Assembly (NCBI GenBank): GCA_026874595.1
Contig: CM049315.1
Location: 508,001-572,000, forward strand
Length of the DNA: 64,000 bases
Direction of reading: 5' to 3'
Source of the DNA: Sipunculus nudus
Lineage: Eukaryota; Annelida; Sipuncula; Golfingiida; Sipunculidae
Shown here: positions 35,040 through 50,200 of the stretch, in pieces
Layout of the letters: each line of letters starts with the position of its first letter
Numbering within the stretch: position 1 is the first letter of the stretch
Program-made: the position numbers and the translations under genes
The notes under the pieces: model-generated
What the model was told of the DNA's origin: nothing
What the model saw: the letters and a program-made list of their open reading frames with translations, nothing else
The model's database searches: none

Positions 35040-38000
35040 GTTGCCGTTAATCAAAGACAGGTATTGTAAATAAACTGATATTGTAAGATACTGTTAATTT
35101 ATGACCTATATTATACATAAACTTATCTTTTATGATAGTGTCAATGTAAGACAGGTATTATAAATAAACCGATTTTTTATGTTACCGTTAATGTAAGACA
35201 GGTATTATAAATAAACTGATCATGAATGTTGGCGTTAATCAAAGACAAGTATTGTAAATAAACTGATATTGTAAGATACTGTTAATTTATGACCTATTTT
35301 ATAAATAAACTTATCTTTTATGATAGTGTCAATGTCAGACAGGCATTATAAATAAACTGAACTTGTATGATACCGGTAATGTAAAACAGGTCTTTTAAAT
35401 AAATCGATCTTTTATGTTACCGTTAACGTAAGACAGGTATTATAAATAAACTGATCATGAATGTTGCCGTTAATCAAAGACAGGTATTGTAAATAAACTG
35501 ATATTGTAAGATACTGTTAATTTAAGACATATATTTTAAATAAACTTATCTTTTATGATAGTGTCAATGTAAGACAGGTATTATAAATAAACCGATCATG
35601 AATGTTTCCGTTTATCAAAGACAGGTATTGTAAATAAGCTGATATTGTAAGATACTGTTAATTTAAGACATATATTATAAATAAACTTATCTTTTATGAG
35701 AGTGTCAATGTAAGACAGGTATTAAAATACACTGACCTTGTATGTTACTATTGTTAATCTATGAGAGGTATTATATATAAACTGGCCATGAATGTTGCCT
35801 TTAATCAAAGACAGGTATTGTAAATAAACTGATATTGTAAGATACTGTTAATTTATGACCCATATCATAAATAAACTTATCTTTTATGATAGTGTCAATG
35901 TAAGACAGGTATCATAAATAAACCGATCATTAATATTGCCGTTAATCAAAGACAGGTATTGTAAATAACCTGATTTTGTAAGATACTATTAATTTAAGAC
36001 ATATATTTCAAATAAACTTATCTTTTATGAGAGTGTCAATGTAAGACAGGTATTATAAATAAACTGATCTTGTATGTTACTACTGTTAATCTATGAGAAG
36101 TATTATAAATAAACTGATCTTTTATGTTACCGTTAACGTAAGACAGGTATTATAAATAAACTGATCATGAATGTTGCCGTTAATCAAAGACAGGTATTAT
36201 AAATACACTGATATTGTAAGATACTGTTAATTTATGACCTATATTATGAATAAACTTATCTTTTATGATAGTGTCAATGTAAGACAGGTATTATAAATAA
36301 ACTGATCTTGTATGATACCGGTAATGTAAAACAGGTCTTTTAAATAAACCGATCTTTTATGTTACCGTTAATGTAAGACAGGTATTATAAATAAACTGAT
36401 CTTGAATGTTGGCGTTAATCAAAGACAGGTATTCTAAATAAACTGATATTGTAAGATACTGTTAATTTATGACCTATATTATACATAAACTTATCTTTTA
36501 TGATAGTGTCAATGTAAGACAGGTATTATAAATAAACCGATCTTTTATGTTACCGTTAATGTAAGACAGGTATTATAAATAAACCGATCTTTTATGTTAC
36601 CGTTAATGTAAGACAGGTATTATAAATAGACTGATCATGAATGTTGGCGTTAATCAAAGACAGGTATTGTAAATAAACTGATATTGTAAGATACTGTTAA
36701 TTTATGACCTATATTATAAATAAACTTATCTTTTATGATAGTGTCAATGTAAGACAGGTATTATAAATAAACCGATCTGTTATGTTACCGTTCATGTAAG
36801 ACAGGTATTATAAACAAACTGATCATGAATGTTGCCGTTAATCAAAGACAGGTATTGTAAATAAACTGATATTGTAAGATACTGTTAATTTATGACCTAT
36901 ATTATAGATAAACTTATCTTTTATGATAGTGTCAATGTAAGACAGGTATTATAAATAAACCGATCTTTTATGTTACCGTTAATGTAAGACAGGTATTATA
37001 AATAAACTGATCTTGTATGATACCGGGAATGTAAAACAGGTCTCTTATATATACCGATCTTTTATGTTACCGTTAATGTAAGAGAGGTATTATAAATAAA
37101 CTGATCATGAATGTTGGCATTAATCAAAGACAGGTATTGTAAATAAACTGATATTGTAAGATACTGTTAAATTATGACCTATGTTATAAATAAACTGATC
37201 TTTTATGATAGTGTCAATGTAAGACAGGTATTATAAATAAACTGATCTTGTATGATACCGGGAATGTAAAACAGGTCTTTTATATAAACCGATCTTTTAT
37301 GTTACCGTTAATGTAAGACAGGTATTATAAATAAACTGATAATGAATGTTGGCGTTAATCAAAGACAGGTATTGTAAATAAACTGATATTGTAAGATACT
37401 GTTAAATTATGACCTATATTATAAATAAACTTATCTTTTATGATAGTGTCAATGTAAGACAGGTATTACAAATAAACTGATCATGAATGTTGCCGTTAAT
37501 CAAAGATAGGTATTGTAAATAAACTGATATTGTAAGATACTGTTAATTTATGACCTATATTATAAATAAACTTATATTTTTTGATAGTGTCAATGTAAGA
37601 CAGGTATTATAAATAAACCGATCTTTTATGTTACCGTTAATGTAAGACAGGTATTATAAATAAACTGATCATGAATGTTGCCGTTAATCAAAGACAGGTA
37701 TTGTAAATAAACTGATATTGTAAGATACTGTTAATTTATGACCTATATTATACATAAACTTATCTTTTATGATAGTGTCAATGTAAGACAGGTATTATAA
37801 ATAAACCGATCTTTTATGTTACCGTTAATGTAAGACAGGTATTATAAATAAACTGATCATGAATGTTGGCGTTAATCAAAGACAAGTATTGTAAATAAAC
37901 TGATATTGTAAGATACTGTTAATTTATGACCTATTTTATAAATAAACTTATCTTTTATGATAGTGTCAATGTCAGACAGGCATTATAAATAAACTGAACT

Positions 38001-40400
38001 TGTATGATACCGGTAATGTAAAACAGGTCTTTTAAATAAATCGATCTTTTATGTTACCGTTAACGTAAGACAGGTATTATAAATAAACTGATCATGAATG
38101 TTGCCGTTAATCAAAGACAGGTATTGTAAATAAACTGATATTGTAAGATACTGTTAATTTAAGACATATATTTTAAATAAACTTATCTTTTATGATAGTG
38201 TCAATGTAAGACAGGTATTATAAATAAACCGATCATGAATGTTTCCGTTTATCAAAGACAGGTATTGTAAATAAGCTGATATTGTAAGATACTGTTAATT
38301 TAAGACATATATTATAAATAAACTTATCTTTTATGAGAGTGTCAATGTAAGACAGGTATTAAAATACACTGACCTTGTATGTTACTATTGTTAATCTATG
38401 AGAGGTATTATATATAAACTGGCCATGAATGTTGCCTTTAATCAAAGACAGGTATTGTAAATAAACTGATATTGTAAGATACTGTTAATTTATGACCCAT
38501 ATCATAAATAAACTTATCTTTTATGATAGTGTCAATGTAAGACAGGTATCATAAATAAACCGATCATTAATATTGCCGTTAATCAAAGACAGGTATTGTA
38601 AATAACCTGATTTTGTAAGATACTATTAATTTAAGACATATATTTCAAATAAACTTATCTTTTATGAGAGTGTCAATGTAAGACAGGTATTATAAATAAA
38701 CTGATCTTGTATGTTACTACTGTTAATCTATGAGAAGTATTATAAATAAACTGATCTTTTATGTTACCGTTAACGTAAGACAGGTATTATAAATAAACTG
38801 ATCATGAATGTTGCCGTTAATCAAAGACAGGTATTATAAATACACTGATATTGTAAGATACTGTTAATTTATGACCTATATTATGAATAAACTTATCTTT
38901 TATGATAGTGTCAATGTAAGACAGGTATTATAAATAAACTGATCTTGTATGATACCGGTAATGTAAAACAGGTCTTTTAAATAAACCGATCTTTTATGTT
39001 ACCGTTAATGTAAGACAGGTATTATAAATAAACTGATCTTGAATGTTGGCGTTAATCAAAGACAGGTATTCTAAATAAACTGATATTGTAAGATACTGTT
39101 AATTTATGACCTATATTATAAATAAACTTATATTTTTTGATAGTGTCAATGTAAGACAGGTATTATAAATAAACCGATCTTTTATGTTACCGTTAATGTA
39201 AGACAGGTATTATAAATAAACTGATCATGAATGTTGCCGTTAATCAAAGACAGGTATTGTAAATAAACTGATATTGTAAGATACTGTTAATTTATGACCT
39301 ATATTATACATAAACTTATCTTTTATGATAGTGTCAATGTAAGACAGGTATTATAAATAAACCGATCTTTTATGTTACCGTTAATGTAAGACAGGTATTA
39401 TAAATAAACCGATCTTTTATGTTACCGTTAATGTAAGACAGGTATTATAAATAGACTGATCATGAATGTTGGCGTTAATCAAAGACAGGTATTGTAAATA
39501 AACTGATATTGTAAGATACTGTTAATTTATGACCTATATTATAAATAAACTTATCTTTTATGATAGTGTCAATGTAAGACAGGTATTATAAATAAACCGA
39601 TCTGTTATGTTACCGTTCATGTAAGACAGGTATTATAAACAAACTGATCATGAATGTTGCCGTTAATCAAAGACAGGTATTGTAAATAAACTGATATTGT
39701 AAGATACTGTTAATTTATGACCTATATTATAGATAAACTTATCTTTTATGATAGTGTCAATGTAAGACAGGTATTATAAATAAACCGATCTTTTATGTTA
39801 CCGTTAATGTAAGACAGGTATTATAAATAAACTGATCTTGTATGATACCGGGAATGTAAAACAGGTCTCTTATATATACCGATCTTTTATGTTACCGTTA
39901 ATGTAAGAGAGGTATTATAAATAAACTGATCATGAATGTTGGCATTAATCAAAGACAGGTATTGTAAATAAACTGATATTGTAAGATACTGTTAAATTAT
40001 GACCTATGTTATAAATAAACTGATCTTTTATGATAGTGTCAATGTAAGACAGGTATTATAAATAAACTGATCTTGTATGATACCGGGAATGTAAAACAGG
40101 TCTTTTATATAAACCGATCTTTTATGTTACCGTTAATGTAAGACAGGTATTATAAATAAACTGATAATGAATGTTGGCGTTAATCAAAGACAGGTATTGT
40201 AAATAAACTGATATTGTAAGATACTGTTAAATTATGACCTATATTATAAATAAACTTATCTTTTATGATAGTGTCAATGTAAGACAGGTATTACAAATAA
40301 ACTGATCATGAATGTTGCCGTTAATCAAAGATAGGTATTGTAAATAAACTGATATTGTAAGATAATGTTAATTTATGACCTATATTATAAATAAACTTAT
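35040..40400. repeat. Duplicated 2.64-kb block inside the satellite
   Basis: Rare variants recur at an offset of 2,637 bp: AAATCGATC (TCGATC at 35404 and 38041) and ACTGACCTTG (35731 and 38368). Further right the offset becomes 2,825 bp (TGTTATG variant at 36778 and 39603), because the second copy has one extra 188-bp A-B-C-D unit. Boundaries are approximate. Confidence 0.85.
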
Positions 40401-41279
40401 CTTTTATGATAGTGTCAATGTAAGACAGGCATTATAAATAAACTGATCTTGTATGATACCGGTAATGTAAAACAGGTCTTTTAAATAAACCGATCTTTTA
40501 TGTTACCGTTAACGTAAGACAGGTATTATAAATAAACTGATCATGAATGTTGCCGTTAATCAAAGACAGGTATTATAAATACACTGATATTGTAAGATAC
40601 TGTTAATTTATGACCTATATTATGAATAAACTTATCTTTTATGATAGTGTCAATGTAAGACAGGTATTATAAATAAACTGATCTTGTATGATACCGGTAA
40701 TGTAAAACAGGTCTTTTAAATAAACCGATCTTTTATGTTACCGTTAATGTAAGACAGGTATTATAAATAAACTGATCTTGAATGTTGGCGTTAATCAAAG
40801 ACAGGTATTCTAAATAAACTGATATTGTAAGATACTGTTAATTTATGACCTATATTATAAATAAACTTATATTTTTTGATAGTGTCAATGTAAGACAGGT
40901 ATTATAAATAAACCGATCTTTTATGTTACCGTTAATGTAAGACAGGTATTATAAATAAACTGATCATGAATGTTGGCGTTAATCAAAGACAGGTATTGTA
41001 AATAAACTGATATTGTAAGATACTGTTAATTTATGACCTATATTATACATAAACTTATCTTTTATGATAGTGTCAATGTAAGACAGGTATTATAAATAAA
41101 CCGATCTTTTATGTTACCGTTAATGTAAGACAGGTATTATAAATAAACTGATCATGAATGTTGGCGTTAATCAAAGACAAGTATTGTAAATAAACTGATA
41201 TTGTAAGATACTGTTAATTTATGACCTATTTTATAAATAAACTTATCTTTTATGATAGTGTCAATGTCAGACAGGCATT

Positions 41280-44200
41280 ATAAATAAACCGATCATGAAT
41301 GTTTCCGTTTATCAAAGACAGGTATTGTAAATAAGCAAATATTGTTAGATACTGTTAATTTAAGACATATATTATAAATAAACTTATCTTTTATGAGAGT
41401 GTCAATGTAAGACAGGTATTAAAATACACTGACCTTGTATGTTACTATTGTTAATCTATGAGAGGTATTATATATAAACTGGCCATGAATGTTGCCTTTA
41501 ATCAAAGACAGGTATTGTAAATAAACTGATATTGTAAGATACTGTTAATTTATGACCCATATCATAAATAAACTTATCTTTTATGATAGTGTCAATGTAA
41601 GACAGGTATCATAAATAAACCGATCATTAATATTGCCTTTAATCAAAGACAGGTATTGTAAATAACCTGATTTTGTAAGATACTATTAATTTAAGACATA
41701 TATTTCAAATAAACTTATCTTTTATGAGAGTGTCAATGTAAGACAGGTATTATAAATAAACTGATCTTGTATGTTACTACTGTTAATCTATGAGAAGTAT
41801 TATAAATAAGCTGATCTTTTATGTTACCGTTAACGTAAGACAGGTATTATAAATAAACTGATCATGAATGTTGCCGTTAATCAAAGACAGGTATTATAAA
41901 TACACTGATATTGTAAGATACTGTTAATTTATGACCTATATTATGAATAAACTTATCTTTTATGATAGTGTCAATGTAAGACAGGTATTATAAATAAACT
42001 GATCTTGTATGATACCGGTAATGTAAAACAGGTCTTTTAAATAAACCGATCTTTTATGTTACCGTTAATGTAAGACAGGTATTATAAATAAACTGATCTT
42101 GAATGTTGGCCTTAATCAAAGACAGGTATTCTAAATAAACTGATATTGTAAGATACTGTTAATTTATGACCTATATTATAAATAAACTTATATTTTTTGA
42201 TAGTGTCAATGTAAGACAGGTATTATAAATAAACCGATCTTTTATGTTACCGTTAATGTAAGACAGGTATTATAAATAAACTGATCATGAATGTTGCCGT
42301 TAATCAAAGACAGGTATTGTAAATAAACTGATATTGTAAGATACTGTTAATTTATGACCTATATTATACATAAACTTATCTTTTATGATAGTGTCAATGT
42401 AAGACAGGTATTATAAATAAACCGATCTTTTATGTTACCGTTAATGTAAGACAGGTATTATAAATAAACTGATCATGAATGTTGGCGTTAATCAAAGACA
42501 AGTATTGTAAATAAACTGATATTGTAAGATACTGTTAATTTATGACCTATTTTATAAATAAACTTATCTTTTATGATAGTGTCAATGGCAGACAGGCATT
42601 ATAAATAAACTGAACTTGTATGATACCGGTAATGTAAAACAGGTCTTTTAAATAAATCGATCTTTTATGTTACCGTTAACGTAAGACAGGTATTATAAAT
42701 AAACTGATCATGAATGTTGCCGTTAATCAAAGACAGGTATTGTAAATAAACTGATATTGTAAGATACTGTTAATTTAAGACATATATTTTAAATAAACTT
42801 ATCTTTTATGATAGTGTCAATGTAAGACAGGTATTATAAATAAACCGATCATGAATGTTTCCGTTTATCAAAGACAGGTATTGTAAATAAGCTGATATTG
42901 TAAGATACTGTTAATTTAAGACATATATTATAAATAAACTTATCTTTTATGAGAGTGTCAATGTAAGACAGGTATTAAAATACACTGACCTTGTATGTTA
43001 CTATTGTTAATCTATGAGAGGTATTATATATAAACTGGCCATGAATGTTGCCTTTAATCAAAGACAGGTATTGTAAATAAACTGATATTGTAAGATACTG
43101 TTAATTTATGACCCATATCATAAATAAACTTATCTTTTATGATAGTGTCAATGTAAGACAGGTATCATAAATAAACCGATCATTAATATTGCCGTTAATC
43201 AAAGACAGGTATTGTAAATAACCTGATTTTGTAAGATACTATTAATTTAAGACATATATTTCAAATAAACTTATCTTTTATGAGAGTGTCAATGTAAGAC
43301 AGGTATTATAAATAAACTGATCTTGTATGTTACTACTGTTAATCTATGAGAAGTATTATAAATAAACTGATCTTGTATGATACCGGTAATTTAAAACAGG
43401 TCTTTTAAATAAACCGATCTTTTATGATAGTGTCAATGTAGGACAGGTATTATAAATAAACCGATCATGAATGTTGCCGTTAATCAAAGACAGGTATTGT
43501 AAATAAGCTGATATTGTAATATACTGTTTATTTAAGACATATATTATAAATAAACTTATCTTTTATGAGAGTGTCAATGTAAGACAGGTATTATAAAAAA
43601 AGATCATGAATGTTGCCGTTAATCAAAGACAGGTATTGTAAATAAGCTGATATTGTAAGATACTCTTAATTTAAGACATATATTATGAATAAACTTATCT
43701 TCTTGATAGTTTCAATGTAAGACAGGTATTATAAATACACTGATCTTATATGTTACAATTGTTAATCTATGAGAGGTATTATAAATAAACTGATCATGAA
43801 TGTTGCCGTTAATCAAAGACAGGTATTGTAAATACACTGATATTGTAAGATACTGTTAATTTATGACCTATATTGTAAATAAACTTATCTTTTATGAGAG
43901 TGTCAATGTAAGACAGGTATTATAATTAAACTGATCTTGTATGATACCGGTAATGTAAAACAGGTCTTTTAAATAAACCGATCTTTCATGTTACCGTAAG
44001 ACAGGTATTATAAATAAACTGATCATGAATGTTGCCGTTTATTAAAGATAGGTATTGTAAATAAACTGATATTGTAAGATACTGTTAATTTAAGACATAT
44101 ATTTTAAATAAACTTATCTTTTATGATAGTGTCAATGTAAGACAGGTATTATAAATAAATGATCTTGTATGAGACCGGTAATGTAAAACAGGTCTTTTAA

Positions 44201-47200
44201 ATAAACCGATCTTTCATTTTCCCGTAAGACAGGTATTATAAATAAACTGATCATGAATGTTGCCGTTAATCAAAGACAGGTATTGTAAATAAACTGATAT
44301 TGTAAGATACTGTTAATTTATGACCTATATTATAAATAAACTTATCTTTTATGATAGTGTCAATGTAAGACAGGTATTACAAATAAACTGATCATGGATG
44401 TTGCCGTTAATAAAGAAAAGAAATTGTATTGTAAACTGACATTGTAAGATAATGTTAAGTTATGACCTATATTATAAATAAATTTATCTTTTATGATAGT
44501 GTCAATGTAAGACAGGTATTATAAATAAACTGATCTTGTATGATACTGGTATTGTAAAACAGGTCTTTTAAATAAACCGATCTTTTATGTTACCGTTAAC
44601 GTAAGACAGGTATTATAAATAAACTGATCATGAATGTTGCCGTTAATCAAAGACAGGTATTGTAAATAAACTGATATTGTAAGATACTGTTAATTTATGA
44701 CCTATATTATAAATAAACTTATCTTTTATGATAGTGTCAATGTAAGACAGGTATTATAAATAAACTGATCTTGTATGATACCGGTAATGTAAAACAGGTC
44801 TTTTAAATAAACCGATCTTTTATGTTACCGTTAATGTAAGACAGGTATTATAAATAAACTGATCATGAATGTTGGCGTTAATCAAAGACAGGTATTGTAA
44901 ATAAAGTGATATTGTAAGATACTGTTAATTTATGACCTATATTATAAATAAACTTATCATTTATGATAGTGTCAATGTAAGACAGGTATTATAAATAAAC
45001 CGATCTTTTATGTTACCGTTAATGTAAGACAGGTATTATAAATAAACTGATCATGAATGTTGGCGTTAATCAAAGACAGGTATTGTAAATAAACTGATAT
45101 TGTAAGATACTGTTAATTTATGACCTATATTATAAATAAACTTATCTTTTATGATAGTGTCAATGTGAGACAGGTATTATAAATAAACTGATCATGAATG
45201 TTGCCGTTAATCAAAGACAGGTATTGTAAATAAACTGATATTGTAAGATACTGTTAATTTATGACCTATATTGTAAATAAACTTACCTTTTATGATAGTG
45301 TCAATGTAAGACAGGTATTATAAATAAACTGATCTTGTATGATACCGGTAATGTAAAACAGGTCTTTTAAATAAACCGATCTTTTATGTTACCGTTAATG
45401 TAAGACAGGTATTATAAATAAATTGATCATGAATGTTGGCGTTAATCAAAGACAGGCATTGTAAATAAACTGATATTGTAAGATACTGTTAATTTATGAC
45501 CTATATTATAAATAAACTTATCTTTTATGATAGTGTCAATGTAAGACAGGTATTATAAATAAACTGATCATGAATGTTGCCGTTAATCAAAGACAGGTAT
45601 TGTAAATAAACTGATATTGTAAGATACTGTTAATTTATGACCTATATTATAAATAAACTTATCTTTTATGAAAGTGTCAATGTAAGACAGGTATTATAAA
45701 TAAACTGCTCTTGTATGATACCGGGAATGTAAAACAGGTCTTAAATAAACCTATCTTTTATGTTACCGTTAATGTAAGACAGGTATTATAAATAAACTGA
45801 TCATGAATGTTGGCGTTAATCAAAGACAGGTATTGTAAATAAACTGATATTGTAAGATACTGTTAATTTATGACCTATATTATAAATAAACTTATCTTTT
45901 ATGATAGTGTCAATGTAAGACAGGTATTATAAATAAACCGATCTTTTATGTTACCGTTCATGTAAGACAGGTATTATAAACAAATTGATCATGAATGTTG
46001 CCGTTAATCAAAGGCAGGTATTGTAAATAAACTGATACTGTAAGATACTGTTAATTTATGACCTATATTATAGATAAACTTATCTTTTATGATAGTGTCA
46101 ATGTAAGACAGGTATTATAAATAAACCGATCTTTTATGTTACCGTTAATGTAAGACAAGTATTATAAATAAACTGATCTTGTATGATACCGGGAATGTAA
46201 AACAGGTCTTTTATATAAACCGATCTTTTATGTTACCGTTAATGTAAGACAGGTATTATAAATAAACTGATCATGAATGTTGGCGTTAATCAAAGACAGG
46301 TATTGTAAATAAACTGATATTGTAAGATACTGTTAAATTATGACCTATATTATAAATAAACTGATCTTTTATGATAGTGTCAATGTAAGACAGGTATTAT
46401 AAATAAACCGATCTTTTATGTTACCGTTAATGTAAGACAGGTATTATAAATAAACTGATCTTGTATGATACCGTGAATGTAAAACAGGTCTTTTATATAA
46501 ACCGATCTTTTATGTTACCGTTAATGTAAGACAGGTATTATAAATAAACTGATCATGAATGTTGGCGTTAATCAAAGACAGGTATTGTAAATAAACTGAT
46601 ATTGTAAGATACTGTTAATTTACGACCTATATTATAAATAAACTTATCTTTTATGATAGTGTCAATGTAAGACAGGTATTACAAATAAACTGATCATGAA
46701 TGTTGCCGTTAATCAAAGACAGGTATTGTAAATAAACTGATATTGTAAGATAATGTTAATTTATGACCTATATTATAAATAAACTTATCTTTTATGATGG
46801 TGTCAATGTAAGACAGGTATTATAAATAAACTGATCTTGTATGATACCGGTAATGTAAAACAGGTCTTTTAAATAAACCGATCTTTTATGTTACCGTTAA
46901 CGTAAGACAGGTATTATAAATAAACTGATCATGAATGTTGCCGTTAATCAAAGACAGGTATTATAAATACACTGATATTGTAAGATACTGTTAATTTATG
47001 ACCTATATTATAAATAAACTTATCTTTTATGATAGTGTCAATGTAAGACAGGTATTATAAATAAACTGATCTTGTATGATACCGGTAATGTAAAACAGGT
47101 CTTTTAAATAAACCGATCTTTTATGTTACCGTTAATGTAAGACAGGTATTATAAATAAACTGATCTTGAATGTTGGCGTTAATCAAAGACAGGTATTGTA

Positions 47201-50200
47201 AATAAACTGATATTGTAAGATACTGTTAATTTATGACCTATATTATAAATAAACTTATATTTTTTGATAGTGTCAATGTAAGACAGGTATTATAAATAAA
47301 CCGATCTTTTATGTTACCGTTAATGTAAGACTGGTATTATAAATAAACTGATCATGAATGTTGCCGTTAATCGAAGACAGGTATTGTAAATAAACTGATA
47401 TTGTAAGATACTGTTAATTTATGACCTATATTATACATAAACTTATCTTTTATGATAGTGTCAATGTAAGACAGGTATTATAAATAAACCGATCTTTTAT
47501 GTTACCGTTAATGTAAGACAGGTATTATAAATAAACTGATCATGAATGTTGCCGTTAATCAAAGACAGGTATTGTAAAAAAACTGATATTGTAAGATACT
47601 GTTAATTTATGACCTATATTATATATAAACTTATCTTTTATGATAGTGTCAATGTAAGACAGGTATTATAAATAAACTGATCTTGTATGATACCGGTAAT
47701 GTAAAACATGTCTTTTAAATAAATCGATCTTTTATGTTACCGTTAATGTAAGACAGGTATTATAAATAAACTGATCTTGAATGTTGGCGTTAATCAAAGA
47801 CAGGTATTGTAAATAAACTGATATTGTAAGATACTGTTAATTTATGACCTATATTATAAATAAACTTATATTTTTTGATAGTGTCAATGTAAGACAGGTA
47901 TTATAAATAAACCGATCTTTTATGTTACCGTTAATGTAAGACTGGTATTATAAATAAACTGATCATGAATGTTGCCGTTAATCGAAGACAGGTATTGTAA
48001 ATAAACTGATATTGTAAGATACTGTTAATTTATGACCTATATTATACATAAACTTATCTTTTATGATAGTGTCAATGTAAGACAGGTATTATAAATAAAC
48101 CGATCTTTTATGTTACCGTTAATGTAAGACAGGTATTATAAATAAACTGATCATGAATGTTGCCGTTAATCAAAGACAGGTATTGTAAAAAAACTGATAT
48201 TGTAAGATACTGTTAATTTATGACCTATATTATATATAAACTTATCTTTTATGATAGTGTCAATGTAAGACAGGTATTATAAATAAACTGATCTTGTATG
48301 ATACCGGTAATGTAAAACATGTCTTTTAAATAAATCGATCTTTTATGTTACCGTTAATGTAAGACAGGTATTATAAATAAACTGATCTTGAATGTTGGCG
48401 TTAATCAAAGACAGGTATTGTAAATAAACTGATATTGTAAGATAGTGTTAATTTATGACCTATATTATAAATAAACTTATATTTTTTTATAGTGTCAATG
48501 TAAGACAGGTATTATAAATAAACCGATCTTTTATGTTACCGTTAATGTAACACTGGTATTATAAATAAACTGATCATGAATGTTGCCGTTAATCAAAGAC
48601 AGGTATTGTAAATAAACTGATATTGTAAGATACTGTTAATTTATGACCTATATTATACATTAACTTATCTTTTATGATAGTGTCAATGTAAGACAGGTAT
48701 TATAAATAAACCGATCTTTTATGTTACCGTTAATGTAAGACAGGTATTATAAATAAACTGATCATGAATGTTGCCGTTAATCAAAGACAGGTATTGTAAA
48801 TAAACTGATATTGTAAGATACTGTTAATTTATGACCTATTTTATAAATAAACTTATCTTTTATGATAGTGTCAATGTCAGACAGGCATTATAAATAAACT
48901 GAACTTGTATGATACCGGTAATGTAAAACAGGTCTTTTAAATAAATCGATCTTTTATGTTACCGTTAACGTAAGACAGGTATTATAAATAAACTGATCAT
49001 GAATGTTGCCGTTAATCAAAGACAGGTATTGTAAATAAACTGATATTGTAAGATACTGTTAATTTAAGACATATATTTTAAATAAACTTATCTTTTATGA
49101 TAGTGTCAATGTAAGACAGGTATTATAAATAAACCGATCATGAATGTTTCCGTTTATCAAAGACAGGTATTGTAAATAAGCAAATATTGTTAGATACTGT
49201 TAATTTAAGACATATATTATAAATAAACTTATCTTTTATGAGAGTGTCAATGTAAGACAGGTATTAAAATACACTGACCTTGTATGTTACTATTGTTAAT
49301 CTATGAGAGGTATTATATATAAACTGGCCATGAATGTTGCCTTTAATCAAAGACAGGTATTGTAAATAAACTGATATTGTAAGATACTGTTAATTTATGA
49401 CCCATATCATAAATAAACTTATCTTTTATGATAGTGTCAATGTAAGACAGGTATCATAAATAAACCGATCATTAATATTGCCGTTAATCAAAGACAGGTA
49501 TTGTAAATAACCTGATTTTGTAAGATACTATTAATTTAAGACATATATTTCAAATAAACTTATCTTTTATGAGAGTGTCAATGTAAGACAGGTATTATAA
49601 ATAAACTGATCTTGTATGTTACTACTGTTAATCTATGAGAAGTATTATAAATAAGCTGATCTTTTATGTTACCGTTAACGTAAGACAGGTATTATAAATA
49701 AACTGATCATGAATGTTGCCGTTAATCAAAGACAGGTATTATAAATACACTGATATTGTAAGATACTGTTAATTTATGACCTATATTATGAATAAACTTA
49801 TCTTTTATGATAGTGTCAATGTAAGACAGGTATTATAAATAAACTGATCTTGTATGATACCGGTAATGTAAAACAGGTCTTTTAAATAAACCGATCTTTT
49901 ATGTTACCGTTAATGTAAGACAGGTATTATAAATAAACTGATCTTGAATGTTGGCCTTAATCAAAGACAGGTATTCTAAATAAACTGATATTGTAAGATA
50001 CTGTTAATTTATGACCTATATTATAAATAAACTTATATTTTTTGATAGTGTCAATGTAAGACAGGTATTATAAATAAACCGATCTTTTATGTTACCGTTA
50101 ATGTAAGACAGGTATTATAAATAAACTGATCATGAATGTTGCCGTTAATCAAAGACAGGTATTGTAAATAAACTGATATTGTAAGATACTGTTAATTTAT